A stretch of DNA of 64,000 nt, taken from Hoplostethus atlanticus (taxonomy: Eukaryota > Chordata > Actinopteri > Trachichthyiformes > Trachichthyidae). The stretch is taken from NCBI GenBank assembly GCA_034670405.1, contig JAXDDX010000004.1:9565001-9629000 (forward strand). The letters are read 5' to 3'. The position numbers and the translations under genes were made by a program. Below, in pieces: positions 12,501 through 24,870 of the stretch. Positions within the stretch are counted from its first letter, which is position 1. Every line of letters starts with the position of its first letter. Below the pieces are notes generated by a model. The model was not told where the DNA came from. It was given only the letters and a program-made list of their open reading frames with translations, and ran no database searches.

Positions 12501-15360
12501 GACACAAGAGAACAATTTGGTTAGTAGATTTAATACGTATATACGGGAAGAAAGAAGGCGGGACCACATCAGTGATGGTGTGGTGACATTACAGAGGAGC
12601 TTATATAGGTCTAAACTAACTACACTAAAACAATAAAACACTAAATGATTAAGGTAACAAAGCAATAAAAAGGGAAAGAAGTCAGAGGTGTGGGAGGACA
12701 TTTGCTGACCCAAGACTGACCCATGTGGTTTTCTGAATTATATTCTACAGTAGCCACAAGAAAGGCCTGTGACGTAGTATGCTGATATGCTCCCTGAAAG
12801 TACTGATGTACTAGTATTATTTGAAAATGCTTTAATGTACTTTAAAAGCACTACAATTATTACAAGTTTATTCTGAAACAATGGTTCATGGAAACAGTAT
12901 TATTGAAATTGCATTTGTTTTATTGCAAAATCAATCATTTGTATTGGTAGAAGATGATTGCCTTTAATAGAGCGCTGCCGCTTGAAGAGCTCCAGCTGTA
13001 GTCACGCAGAAAGCAAGAGGGAAAGACTACGATCGACACTACAGTATGGTGAGCCGTGTTCTTTAGAAACCAAACCCTTAGTGTTCAAGCTATCAGGGAC
13101 TTGTTTTGCCCGGTTCAATATGAGGGTGCAACATGTGCAGCCATACATGTAAACAACGTCACAGATAAACAAATAAAATAGGAATTGAAGAGAGTCCAAC
13201 TACCCGCCGGCCAAGTAGATGAGCTGGGTTCCACGGTGAGGTGCAGGGGGGAGGGGCTTCCTCAGTGTCATCTCCTGGAAGATTTTAGACAGGAAGTCCT
13301 TACAGGAATTGGCCTGTAGATAAAAAGAGGGATAGAAAAATGAAACTTGGTAAAGAGCTGGTGAGTGAGTGAGTTGGGAGAAAAATAACAACATACAGTA
13401 CAAAATACAAATCTCATCTGTCACTGCGTTACTATCGCAGGACTGTGGAGTACCTTGCTGAGGATGGGGCACGACAGAAGCTGGTTCTTCAGGAACTTAG
13501 GAGGCAGGGCGTAGATACGGACCGCATTCAGGAGGGCATGGAGATACTGGGCTCTGCCCTCCACGTCCCAGCGGACCCAGTCGGTACAGGCCTTGTATAC
13601 CTGACATGGATTTATTTAAAGATATCAATATCTAGTATGTCACACATCTAGTTGGATCCTTTTCACAACTGGGCCAAATAGTATGTGAGGGTATGTTTTA
13701 ACTTTCCAGCATGAGATGAATGGTGCTTGACACATATGACAATAACAAAAGTGACTGACAGGCTTATTTGACCCAATTTGAAGTTTCCTAATGTGGTAAA
13801 CCCCAGTCATCCGGTGTGCCAAGTAGGTTAAAGCAAACAACTAATCATTTGTAAATACTATTTGACCCAGTTCGTGCTTGTATTTCACATTTTAAGCACT
13901 AAAACAAAGCAACTTGTGATGAACATGAGATTTTAAAACAATCTAATAATACACTTCATTTGTGTAAGTAAGGAATTAAGAACAGGGTTACAGGAGAATA
14001 AAACAGCCAAACACACTAAAAGGTACAAATAAAAATGTCAGTAAAAACGTGTTTTTTAAGTCATGACATAACAAAATGCTACGAACCTCAGACTCACAGA
14101 GCACCTTCAGACTGTCCTGACTGATGAGCTCCAGCAGCTGGCAGTGAGAGAGGCTGAAGAACTCCTCCTCTTTGGTCACCTGGGACAGAGGGACATAACA
14201 GGGTAAGGAAACACAAGCACACTGTCAGCTGAAGCAAAGACAAAGTACTGCATGTGCACATTCAAGTCCCTTTTCAGATGTGCCAATTTATTAAAGCATT
14301 TTTTCATGAGCATGTTTCTAATGCCGTGGTCCTGGAGCTCTTGCAGGGGGACGTAGTGTACATTCCTCCGAGGTACCGAGTCTTAAACCCGAATAACTTA
14401 AATATCTTCAGTGACTTCCTACCTATGTGAGAATAGGGCTTCTTACTATAAAGCACTCTTAGTTTCCTCAACAGGCATATCTCATCTGTTGCTCTGTAAA
14501 GCACTTTGGGAAAAGCCTGTTTTGATAAAAGCTCTTCATAAATGCATTGGCTTGGCATGATCTCAAAATGTACGATAGCCTGTGTGCTTAATAAAAACTA
14601 GGTGAAACACTAATGGTGAGGTGTGCATGTGCCAATATGTGTGCACGTGTTTGCGTGCGTATGTCCCCGTGTGTGTATATGTGCTTTCCACCCGTGCACA
14701 CCTCGTTGAAGTGTGTATTGATGTACTCTCGGCTCTGCTGGTGCAGCTCCGTGCAGCCAATCTCCTCAGCAAAGCGGGCGATGCCGATGACGTTAGCGGA
14801 CTCCAGGTGCTTAGTGAGGAAATCACAGCACGCCTTGGCCACGTCTTCCATCTGAAACCTGGTGGAACGGGACAGGAAAGTCAGAAAAAACGAACATGAC
14901 CACTGGCTGAAATTAGGGTCCATTAGGGTCCTTTCTCCACCCAAAACTACCCTATCGTTTTAACTTTTATTTAATTATCAGGTACATCCTGAGAGAGAGA
15001 GCCCTTACAAAAAAGTCACATGTGGAAATGACATGTGGAAAACAACATGTGAGTTCCCACGTGGTTTTTGGACACGTGAATAAAGCCAATCACATGAAAA
15101 TGTCGAATTCACATGTGATTTTGTGACACAGACTTAATTTTCACGTGTAAACATTTTTTCACATGTGAATAGGGACAATCACATGTGGAAAAGTTTAAGT
15201 CACATGTGACTTTGACACACATATTATATTTTAAAATATATAAAAAATATATATATAAAATATATATATAATATAATATATAATATATAAAAAATATATA
15301 TAAAATATATATAAAATATGAGTAAAGCATATCACACGTGAAAGTGCAGGTTTCTTTGTA

Positions 15361-15428
<68 letters not shown>

Positions 15429-16524
15429 AGGATTTAGGAGTCATGTCAGAAGGTCACTTTTCTGATGGCAGCTTCTGTAATTTTGAAATTTATAAATAGG
15501 ACAAAAATCAAATAATTTCTGCCATTTGTGTGTCTGTGAGTGTAAATAAATCTAAGCCTCAGTGATTTAAATTCAGTGACTCAGGTGATTCAATTCAGTG
15601 ATTCAATTTAAATTCAGTGATTCAGGTTGATCTAAAGACAAAGGAGAGTGTGGCCTCCACCCTCCCTGTCTTACGCTACCTGCTGCCGATCCAGCGCTCT
15701 CACCTCATAGCGGCCAGAAGAACATGCAACACACACTTCTCTCCCACGGTGATGCGGGAGGTGTAGGCAAAGTCAATAAGCCTTCCCACCACCTGGGGGC
15801 AGACGTCGCGCAGGGTGACCTCAGAGGCATGGCACTCTTTAAAGTTGCTGGTGAACATGGCTCTGAAGTAGGGGCTGCAGGAGGCCAGCACCACCTTGTG
15901 CACCTGAAGAAGAGGGAGGTTTGATGTGGTGAAATAGGACTCTGTTTCATTTTCATGTTTGGAAAGGCCTCTGCAACAAACATTTAGATCAGACGACAGC
16001 AAAACTCTCCACAGAAAACTAATTAAATACTTTTAAACTGGGTGGTAACTCTTCAGGCAGGGTGGCTCTGTCTGTTTGTTGAATGGTAGGGTAACATTAC
16101 ATCCACTATGGTTGGTACTTACTGCAATGCTGCAATTTCTGAAAATACTGTTTAAGTGACACCACAGAGGTTTTAAAGAGCACTTTGCGGTGATTTCACG
16201 TTCATTTTACATTCACATTTTAAAAGGAGCTGTGAAAGTGTATAACAATGACAAGACACAAACTTCTATGAATCAATCCGTCCGTCTTTTTTAGCTCAGT
16301 GGGTCTCTCACCTTGAAGTCCGCTGTCCTTTCCTTGTGCGTGACGTGTAGCACCAAGTCACACAGCATCTCATGGCGTCTGAACTCATCCATGACCTTCA
16401 GGGATCTGGAAGCGTGGGTCTCGATGGTGTAGTCGAGGTAACCAGATCCACGCATCGATGGAACCACCACAGCCGAGAAATCGGCACCCCGAGCGGGACG
16501 CTTCTTCCTCATAGGGCAATGCAT
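9287..16524 (-). CDS. keap1a: Keap1 (fish Keap1a type), BTB-Kelch Nrf2 sensor
   Basis: Substrate adaptor of the Cul3 E3 ligase that holds Nrf2 for degradation and releases it under oxidative or electrophilic stress; acts in the cytoplasm. Eleven coding exons join in phase to 604 aa: 16312-16524, 15704-15903, 14702-14858, 14087-14179, 13454-13600, 13204-13313, 12169-12298, 11717-11913, 10191-10396, 9883-10059, 9287-9471. The BTB domain lies in exons 1-3, the BACK/intervening region in exons 3-6 and six Kelch blades in exons 6-11. Visible residues: the sensor Cys of human position 151 is kept (residue 128, GEKCVLHV), position 273 is Ile (residue 250, AVRIYAL) and position 288 Cys is kept (residue 265). 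Nrf2-pocket residues are present ([19 protein letters not shown]). It ends VAVTMEPC plus an acidic tail. The start is ATG at 16524, one base inside a CAG acceptor, so a 5' non-coding exon must exist. The a-type call rests on the Ile/Cys pattern and is from memory of the family. Confidence 0.95.
9482..9528. repeat. CA microsatellite in keap1a intron 10
   Basis: A pure CA array that starts about 10 bases upstream of the last keap1a exon (on the minus strand it reads GT and sits next to the acceptor). Its length could vary close to the splice site. Confidence 0.85.
10840..11055 (+). mobile_element. tRNA-derived SINE in keap1a intron 8
   Basis: It has a pol III B-box-like GGTTCAATCC and then a body with GGGCGAGGCACTGAACCC and TTGCTCTAGGGGCGCTGTA, features common to teleost SINEs. 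It is inserted antisense to keap1a in the intron between exons 8 and 9. Confidence 0.6.
14310..14560 (+). mobile_element. Degenerate retroelement 3' tail
   Basis: The block GTAAAGCACTTTGGGAAAAG, followed by TTTTGATAAAAGCTCTTCATAAATGCATT, resembles 3' ends of fish L2-like LINEs or SINEs sharing that tail. It lies in keap1a intron 3 and has no coding capacity. Confidence 0.45.
15003..15361. repeat. CACATGTG/CACGTG repeat element with AT core
   Basis: About a dozen CACATGTG, CACGTG or close variants occur over roughly 330 bases, then an AT-only block (about 15222-15320). The ends carry an inverted CTTACAAA (left about 15004, right TTTGTAAG about 15354), which suggests a small inverted-repeat transposon. 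It lies in keap1a intron 2. Confidence 0.6.
15361..15424. repeat. GA microsatellite
   Basis: A GA array abutting the right end of the E-box repeat element in keap1a intron 2. Confidence 0.9.
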
Positions 16525-18516
16525 CCTGGGAGAGAGGAGAAGAGGACTCCAGAGGGTTTTTTTTTTTTTTAAAGAGGGATTGTTGCCTATTCAATCTTAT
16601 AGTCCCGTATAGTTCAAGGTGTGGAGGTCTTCTCCCATTGGGGTCATGCTTTCAACACAAACAGAAAAAAAATCCTTTGGGCTTCAATTCGTCAACCCTG
16701 TTGGTCAAAGTGAAATCTCCAGTGATTGAAAATGATGTCCTTAGTTCCTCCATTTGTCCCCAAATTTAAAACAGAACATCTACATCCGTCTAGTTAGCAG
16801 AACATCCCTTGAGAGATGAGGCATGTGAACAGTGTAATGCTGCTAGCCATGAGCGACCCCATCCACAGCCAATCGGCAGAGAAAATACTGGATAACAGAA
16901 GTTCAGGTCATTTATTTTCATGCACAAATATGGTGGGAAAACGAAGTTATAGGCCGAGGGTGAACCACATAATTCAGATCCAGGCTCCAACATGACAGAC
17001 AGCGTTCGCATCTGGACACAGTCGCTCTTTCCAAATCTCGAGTCAAATCATAGTCATTTAATTGTTGTCAATCCATATTTTACAGGCGTTGCTCAGACCG
17101 TTCAAAGCAATCCGTCTGTTGTTTTTGTTTAGTCCTCTGCAATTAAAAGTTCCACGGAAGAAGGGTAGCAAATATCAGCACGATCAGATGTATCCTGGCA
17201 GGGATTTCTTTAACCTTGTGTGAGGTTTATCCTGTAAAAAAAATAATAAACAGGTATGAAAAATGAGAAACAAGCTAATGGAGTCAAAACCTCATGTCAG
17301 CATGTTGATTTCCCTGTGTGTGTGTGTGTGTGTGTGTGCGTGCGTGTGTGTTTTTGCCAAACACACATTTCTCAAGGTTTCACTTCCTTGCTGCTGAAAC
17401 AAAAAATGATCAACAAGTAGTATAATGTTACGATTACTTTGTACCATAACCGGGGTTGGTGTCAAGTCACGTTCAGTTCAGTTTTTTCCCATGGAAAGGT
17501 TCTCATATGCATCTATGTCACTCTGCTCTACTGAATTCATGGATTTGATCCTGATCATTTGGCATCTACAGAGGAGGAGGCTTATCGTCAGAGGCTGTAT
17601 TATGGTATAAGGGGCAACCTTTCAGGAGAATCAAAATTTAGTGTGGTATTTTTGCTGATTTTAAAACATTTTCAAGGTGTCTGTTGTGTGTTTTCAAATA
17701 CACTGGAAACGTACGGCAATGTTCAAATTGGCACAAAATGGATACTAAATATCTCTATGATGGACCAAACAACTGTTATACCAACATGTGTTATTGTGTG
17801 GTATTGCCCTTTAAAAGTAAATTGTTCAAATTCTGTCCCAATTATGCCAAAAGCAGTAAAACGGGTTAAAGTAGCTTCTTGATTCCTGCTTTAATAAACC
17901 CAATGAAACAGTCAGACTCCCAGAGGGTGAGTCAGAGAGCTTACAGACACAAACAGACTGATAAACATCGAGAGACGAACTAACTGAGATCAGTAGATGT
18001 CCCTGAACAAACACTTTATTCTTTTATTACTTTCCTTTCACTTTCAAAGACTCAGATTCAGCTCTTTAATTAAGTAGTAAAACAACTTCTCACTTGAAAT
18101 CTATGAGGTTAGACTACGCTGGTATCTTCTTACAGCCCATCTCAATACTGTCTGGAACCTGTTTAACCAACAGAGAGCACACTAATAACAGTAAAGACAT
18201 CTGCCCCAATTATAAAGTATTGGATTAACGGCACCAAACCCAGACCAGTTTTATACAAAGTGTGTCACCCTGAAGCTGAAGCAGAACACACCAAGTCATG
18301 ATTACGAAAGGAAAGGCTTCCGTCCTCGAGACTCCTACACCGCCTGTTAGCTAAGCATCTGTCTATTTGACCTACCGAACCACTAGAGGTTAACACTGGT
18401 GTTGTCTGAAGGAGTACAGCTTTGTGAGTGCAGTTGCAAAACCAGATCTGATCAGCCTCAAGATCCCTCACCTCTCACCCTACAGTCAGCCTGGTCACCG
18501 GTCATATGACCCAGAT

Positions 18517-18518
<2 letters not shown>

Positions 18519-18556
<38 letters not shown>
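18519..18556. repeat. GA microsatellite
   Basis: A simple GA array inside a wider purine-rich stretch that extends to about 18700. Confidence 0.85.
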
Positions 18557-18558
<2 letters not shown>

Positions 18559-19270
18559 CAGGGTGTGGGAGTAAGTGAGTGAAAGAGCACATTCAGGAGA
18601 GATGGATAAATATATGAAGGAGGACAGAGTGAGAGAGTGAGAGAGAGAGAGAGTCAGATCAGTCCAAGAGAAGGAGGGAGGAGGGAGAGAGGGTGGGAGA
18701 GAGGCATTAATACAGTAGAGCCACTCAGTTTTCCATAAAGGGCCATTGTGCTTGGATGTATCGCCCTGTCCCCCTCCCCTGATCAGGCTTTTCGGGGGTT
18801 AACAGTGAATGACTGTGTAAACACAGTGTGCAGCGCTATAGGAGAGCATTGCTCAAGCCTGCAGGGACACTCTGTGGACTCTGTGGCTCTGATTCTCACC
18901 AGCTGATTGATTCAAACTAAAATGCCTGTCAGGCCTTCAACCAAACCTTGACACTATAGGTGGTAAAAATATACAGTCCCATAGCAGGACAGACAGAATG
19001 GCAGGCCCTCTTTGACCTTATCCTTGATTCAATCATACAATGATTTCAAAGAAAATGATAAAAAAAAAGAAAAAAGATATCTATGTTATTCACACCTTGA
19101 CTAATGACATAAATTAGTCTAGACATGGGATCCATCATAGAAATATAGAGAAAATCAATGTGATGCACTGATTGTGGCATCAAGTTTTTCATAAATCACA
19201 GCTTTGGTTTGGCTTCATTTGTAATAAAGAACATTGATAAATGAGACCCATGGAGATCTGAACTGCTGAC

Positions 19271-19273
<3 letters not shown>

Positions 19274-19310
<37 letters not shown>
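19274..19310. repeat. CA microsatellite
   Basis: A pure CA run. Confidence 0.9.
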
Positions 19311-19311
<1 letters not shown>

Positions 19312-20119
19312 GAAAGAGTGAGAGTGACAAGTTAACCATTTGACCCTGGCCTGTGGAGTCAACTTTGACCTGTAGAGCACTAAAGGAGTTAGTTTAAGGA
19401 GTGAAATGGCAATATTACCGTACCATCAAATACTGTTGGTCATAACTGCTGAACTGTAACTACCATGCATCTCTTACAATGATCGAAACCTGCACTGACA
19501 CAAGTTTTTACATTTTTTTTAAAACTACCCTGACAGCTAACTGAGGTCAAAGACACATGACAAAACAGTCCACACTCTATATGTCACAATAAGCATGACG
19601 TACAAATTACAACTGTGTGGACTTTGACAGTTACTGTAACTCGCTTTCAGTTACAGTTTCATTAAAAACTGAGATATCCACCAACTGTGTTACAAAATGA
19701 TCAATAGCACCATTTTATAACAAACCGTGGTGCTTTCTAACAAATAAAAGGTAACGCAAGCCCAGGGTTGACAAATGGTTGCACTTTGGATTGACATGCT
19801 CTATACAGGCCCAGGTTGGTTCCTCTATACTTCAGAGGTATTGAATGATGAACTTCAGAGGGTGATATTATGAAACGGGACAACCTGAGAGTATTTGATG
19901 GACAGACAGATAAACACTGATGCTGACTCAAGTCATTTGTTGTATAATAAATGACACTAAGAGCTACTTGCCCTCTACCACTACCTGATAGTCAAACCCA
20001 CTATCAGAACACTACAATGTGATCCAGTGATACAGTACACCCATTATCACTGTACAAAGAAAATGGATTAGCTTTACCTAAAGAGGGTGTGCATGTGATA
20101 CCTGATCTAAGACTACTGA

Positions 20120-20660
20120 CATATGTAACCACTAATGGAAAGTCACTATAGTATTCTTATAATACTATAATAGTGAGTTTTTAGTGCCCTTATGGTACTT
20201 TAATTTCTTTTCCCTGTGATATTACTGTAGTATTCCCTTAATATTCCCATGACATTCACAGAGCGACTCGTAGTTTTACTGTGATATATAGTAACCTTCT
20301 TACATCCATCATATGATCACTACAGGTCTTTTTCGTAACGGATATTTAAGTATAGAAACTGCAGTTGTGCAACACAGTGTGCAGCTCCGTTTTAACAGAC
20401 AATGTACAAAAGTTTCAATTCCCTTCCAAGAGACTGCGTGCCCTCGAGAAACAGAACTAAGCCTACAATAAAGTTTAACCGGATACAATATAAACGTCAC
20501 AGTAAAACTATAAACGGTATGGTGTTAATATTATATAGTGACACCAGAGGAGATAAAACAAATACCATAAAGTGATATAAAGTCACTGTGAACTCACTAA
20601 TGACCACAGACACTATAAATCCCTATAGGACAATTATAGAGATTTTTCGTCAGGGCGCTT
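20120..20660. repeat. Dispersed TCCCTATAGGA repeat, copy 1
   Basis: AT-rich sequence with ACCATAAAGTGATATAAAGT, then CACTATAAATCCCTATAGGA, then TTATAGAGATTTTT. The same order of blocks recurs at 21.6 kb and 29.1 kb, with a weaker copy near 5.1 kb. This defines a local repeat family. Confidence 0.5.
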
Positions 20661-20699
20661 CGACAAAGCATAAAGTTACTATAACACAGGTCGACTCAC

Positions 20700-20770
20700 C
20701 TGGAATAACCCCTCAAAGTGAAATGTTAAGCTCCATAATAGAAACAAAGTAATGTACGTTGATGTGTAAA
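20700..20770 (-). other. keap1a: Candidate keap1a 5' non-coding exon (3' end)
   Basis: Read on the minus strand, ATTCCAG is followed by GTGAGTCGA, a near-consensus donor, with the exon ending at 20700. The first coding exon begins right after an acceptor (16525), so an upstream exon is required, and this is the best donor I see. The 5' limit is unknown. Confidence 0.35.
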
Positions 20771-21589
20771 AATCAGAATGAGGACATCATATTACAGGGT
20801 AGGTGTCTGTTAGTGTCACAGAAATCAGAATGGAGACTTTACGCACGGGGTCCCACCAGAGGAAGTCTTCTCCGGTCGCAGGCTTTTAGGCTCTTCTATC
20901 CTCACAGGAACCAGGACTCGCAGAATACACATTGGTCATCCTCGTTTGACACCGACGCGGATCTATCACAGTCCCCCCCCCAGACTGAACCGGGTAGTAA
21001 AAAGCCAATAATGTGCGGATCTAACGCTGGCGCGCGTCGACGACGTCCATGGTACATCGCATACTAGCCTCTGGGAGGAATTTCTGCACCAACATGACTC
21101 TGCAACTATTGAATCCTGCACAGTGTGCGGGTAGTACGCCTGCACCGACACCGACAGGGCGACAGCTCAGGAGCAAGGTTCCTAATACTGAAAGTAAACC
21201 TTGTCTGAGATTGGACGGCTGCTGAAATAAGTTGACCATGTATCATGTAATGAAAAAAACATACATCCCCTCATAACCTCCCTCCGCAACACACACACAC
21301 GCACGCGCACGCACGCACGCACACAGACGCCAAATGAACCGCGGAAATCTTGCCAGTTCTGCTTTAGCGAAGTTTCATTGGTGAATCACGGAGAAAATAA
21401 AGTAATCTCGGGCGTGACGCCAGATCTGCCCGTTTCCTTATTCTGAACTGATGAATCATCGTGCTGTTGGCTGCATGGAGATGTTTATACTTACAGGCCC
21501 TCACGAAGAATTGTAGCAATCCTATAATACATTTAAGAAGATGATATGTGAAGGATACTAGCTATCACTATAATATAGGATTATTATAA

Positions 21590-21705
21590 GAAACCACAGA
21601 GATAAACAAACCATAAAGCACGATAAAGTCACTATAAAGACACTATTCAGACACACTTTAAGTCCCTATAGGAACATTACAGTGATTTGTATGGTTAGTC
21701 TAAAT
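21590..21705. repeat. Dispersed TCCCTATAGGA repeat, copy 2
   Basis: It contains ACCATAAAGCACGATAAAGT, CACTATAAAGACACTATTC, AAGTCCCTATAGGAACATTA and CAGTGATTT in the same order as the other copies. Confidence 0.5.
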
Positions 21706-22129
21706 CGTTCACCTGGAAAGGATCATTTCAGCTTTATTTCTACATGCATCCATACAGTAGGACTGTGGGTGTTTGATCATCCTAATAATTTACACTCAGA
21801 TGGATGTCTTAGTGAAATGTATGAAACTGGTCCCAGTTACATCCAGACCTTGTTCTAAACAGTATTTGAAAATATTTGAGTCATGAGTCTCGACTTTCTG
21901 GGAGTGACGGATGGCCACAGGTGTACTTCAGATCCTGTCAGGTAAGCTGTCACTCAGGTAGTATACTCAATTTAATTGCGACTGTGGAAACGTTCTTACA
22001 GTCTTCGTCACCTCTTGAAAACAAACCCAGGCCTGGCCGGTTGCGTCATATGATGTTTAGACGTTTGCGTTCTCCTATCTGGGCAGTGTTGGCGCCTGCG
22101 TGGTGCCCTAGTCCTATGATGACAAAATA

Positions 22130-22430
22130 AACTTGTATGCACTGTGTATACGCTGCTTGTCCAAACTCGGCATCTATTGCACGCCCATCCGTCCTGGTAG
22201 GGGGATCCCTCTCTGAGTAGCCCCCCTCCCGAGGTTTCTTCCAATTTTTCCCTAAAAGGTTTTTTTTGGTGGAGTTTTTCCTAGTCCTCTGTGAGGGTCT
22301 AAGGCTGGGGGATGTCGTGTACTAACCATTTATTGTTTCAAATGTTGGGCACTGTGAAGCCCTTGGAGACTGTAACGGTGATTAAGGGCTATACAAATAA
22401 ATGTGATTTGATTTGATTTGATTTAGAAGA
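22130..22430 (+). mobile_element. Non-LTR retrotransposon 3' tail
   Basis: It shows blocks typical of fish LINE tails: CGAGGTTTCTTCCAATTTTT, GGAGTTTTTCCTAG, GAGGGTCTAAGGCTGGGG, and AGGGCTATACAAATAAATG. It ends in tandem TGATT units. It is 5'-truncated, with no coding sequence. Confidence 0.7.
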
Positions 22431-22724
22431 CTTGGGAGCTTTTCTCCTCCTGACTAGTGGAGTACTGGACATCAATTTGAGATTTCACTGAGTAATTGTG
22501 TGTCCTCCTTGTTGAGTTTTGATGCCATTTTTCTTTTAGGGGTGAGACGTTTCCCTTACTATTTTAACATGCAAATAAACGGAACTAACCCAAACCTAAA
22601 CCTGCGTCTGTTGACAGGTTCTAGAAATTTCAGTTCAGCTCTCATTCAGTGGAATAGACCTTCTAAGAAATTCATGGGATGAGTCATTTTATGGTGTGGT
22701 GCACTCGCAGGCAAGGTACTGGAG

Positions 22725-22725
22725 T

Positions 22726-22776
<51 letters not shown>
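22725..22776. repeat. GT microsatellite
   Basis: A GT array with an interrupted GTGAGTGT start. Confidence 0.9.
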
Positions 22777-23151
22777 CATGCCCCTACATCAAGGTGTGTG
22801 ATGTTTTTTTGCTTCAAGGACCTGAATGGTGATTGGAATGATTGCAATAAATGCAGTGGTGCTCATTGAACCGACATATATGTTATTGATATGTTATTGA
22901 TATGTTATTGAACTGCTTTTAATCAGTGATGCATGTTATCTTTATGGTCTGGACTGGTTAATAGTCACACCGGGTTTGCACTCTGTGCCCAGTCACTGTG
23001 CTTAGCCCATTTACTGCTTAGGGGAAGTTGTAAAGAAAACTACTACAGCATGGTGACACAGCACAACTCTGGCCACATCTCAACACTGTCAGGACACTCC
23101 CTCTCCTCTTATTGTCACCCTGACTCTACTCTTTGTCTGCCTCTACGCTGT

Positions 23152-23205
23152 TTCCTCTCCTCTCCTCTCCTCTCCTCTCCTCTCCTCTCCTTTCCTCTCT
23201 TTACA
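23152..23205. repeat. TCTCC pentanucleotide array
   Basis: Tandem CTCTC/TCTCC units read on the plus strand. Confidence 0.85.
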
Positions 23206-24256
23206 TGCACCCCATTGCTTTGATTCCATGTTGTTTGGTGTAGACTGGAAGACAGGGAGATTGACGAGTGCCTCCTCTGCCTCCTGCCAGTGCACAGTGC
23301 CAATAGTTACGAGAGAGAGAGAGAGAGACATGTGGCTTTGATCTTTCTTTTTCTTGGCCACAGATTTTATATTACATGCAAGTTTAGTTGTTAAAAGACA
23401 CAGCTTGAAAGTAAATGTTTTTAATCTGGGATATTGCAAGGCTGTTAAAATACCGCTGGATTCTAATCAAGGCCAGTTTTATGTTTGGTAGAAGCACTGC
23501 AGGGTTTTATTGACCCCTTTCCCTAGTGCGGTTGTGCAGGAAGGACTTGATATCATGCACTGTGAATGTGCTGCCCTCTCCTGTCTGAAAAGGAAATACA
23601 ACTAAAAACCACAGCACAGCCCCGTCCTCTGATATTAACCAAATACAGTCATACGTTCATTGACCAATCGTCGGCTTTTTATGACAATTAGTGAACAGGC
23701 ATTTAACCAAGCTCCATCAGCCCATTAAGTGACTGTGCCTTAAGGCCCAAATATTAATCATACTTACTAAGACAGGTTCACCCCGATTCATGTAGTCAAG
23801 TAAGGGCGGGCTAGCCTGTCACTGTGCATGATCCAGAGAGGTGAAAGAGATGAAAGCAGCCCTGCAGCCCACATCAACACCGTGCCACATTCACTGCCCA
23901 CAGGGACGTCATTCAACCGCCGAAAACAGGAAGACTCCGCAGACCGTGACCCTTTCTTTCTCAAATTTTATAGTGGTTGATGCCTTGATGCCTTGATGCT
24001 CGATGCCCATCAACAACAACACATTGGGTCCAGATGGGAGGAGGCAGAAAAAGAAAGAGAGAGAGAGCAAGGGAGCAAGAGAGAGAGAGCAGAAGAAGAA
24101 GAGAGCATGGTTGATGTACATCTGTCATGCATTATTGCGGCGAATGCCAGTGCTGCTATCCTGGCTTCAGAAACTATGGGAGGAGGGGGTTGACGGGTCC
24201 TCCTTAAATCACAATCTGATTTCTCCTGCTCTCTGCTTCTCCTTTCTAGTGACTAT

Positions 24257-24395
24257 ATCAACACAGACACAGACACAGACACAGACACAGACACAGACAC
24301 AGACTCAGACACAGACATATACATAGACACAGACAGGCATTCATACTCGCCCTCACTTTCTCTTCTTTCTCACAGACAAACTTTGTGTCTCTCAT

Positions 24396-24441
<46 letters not shown>

Positions 24442-24445
24442 GCCC
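24257..24445. repeat. ACAGAC hexanucleotide and CA arrays
   Basis: Tandem ACAGAC units (about 24260-24320) are followed after 80 bases by a CA run (about 24398-24441). Confidence 0.85.
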
Positions 24446-24636
24446 CCTATGAATTCCTCAGGAAGGAGTCAGCCTTCTTCATTCCTCTGGACACAACTTT
24501 TCCTTAACAAGGTACTGACGGTCCTGACCTCCTCTTCAAACAAACCCTTCCCTCCAATCAGCGAGGACGGTGGAGCTGGGGCTCAGCCGAGGCCTGTGGG
24601 TATTACAGAGGAAACGTCCTGATTCTCCTTGATTAC

Positions 24637-24790
24637 GCTCTCTCTCTCTCTCTCTCGCTCTCTCTCTCTCTCTCACTCTCTCTATTCCCCATTTCTGCCC
24701 CTACTCTCTCTACAAATATCTCAATATCTCTCACTTGCTGCTGGCTCTATTGCTGTCTCTAACCCATTTTCTGACTTGTCTCTTTTCTCT

Positions 24791-24821
<31 letters not shown>

Positions 24822-24870
24822 ATTTCTCTCTCTTTTTCTCTCCCATCTCTCTCTCTCTCTCCCTCCCTCT
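24637..24870. repeat. CT microsatellite block
   Basis: Several CT arrays interrupted by TATTTC and CCC. It is read as polypurine on the minus strand. Confidence 0.85.

Noticed and set aside
17425-17882. Overlapping plus-strand frames in the keap1a upstream region
   Set aside because: Several frames are open together in AT-rich DNA and none has family features.
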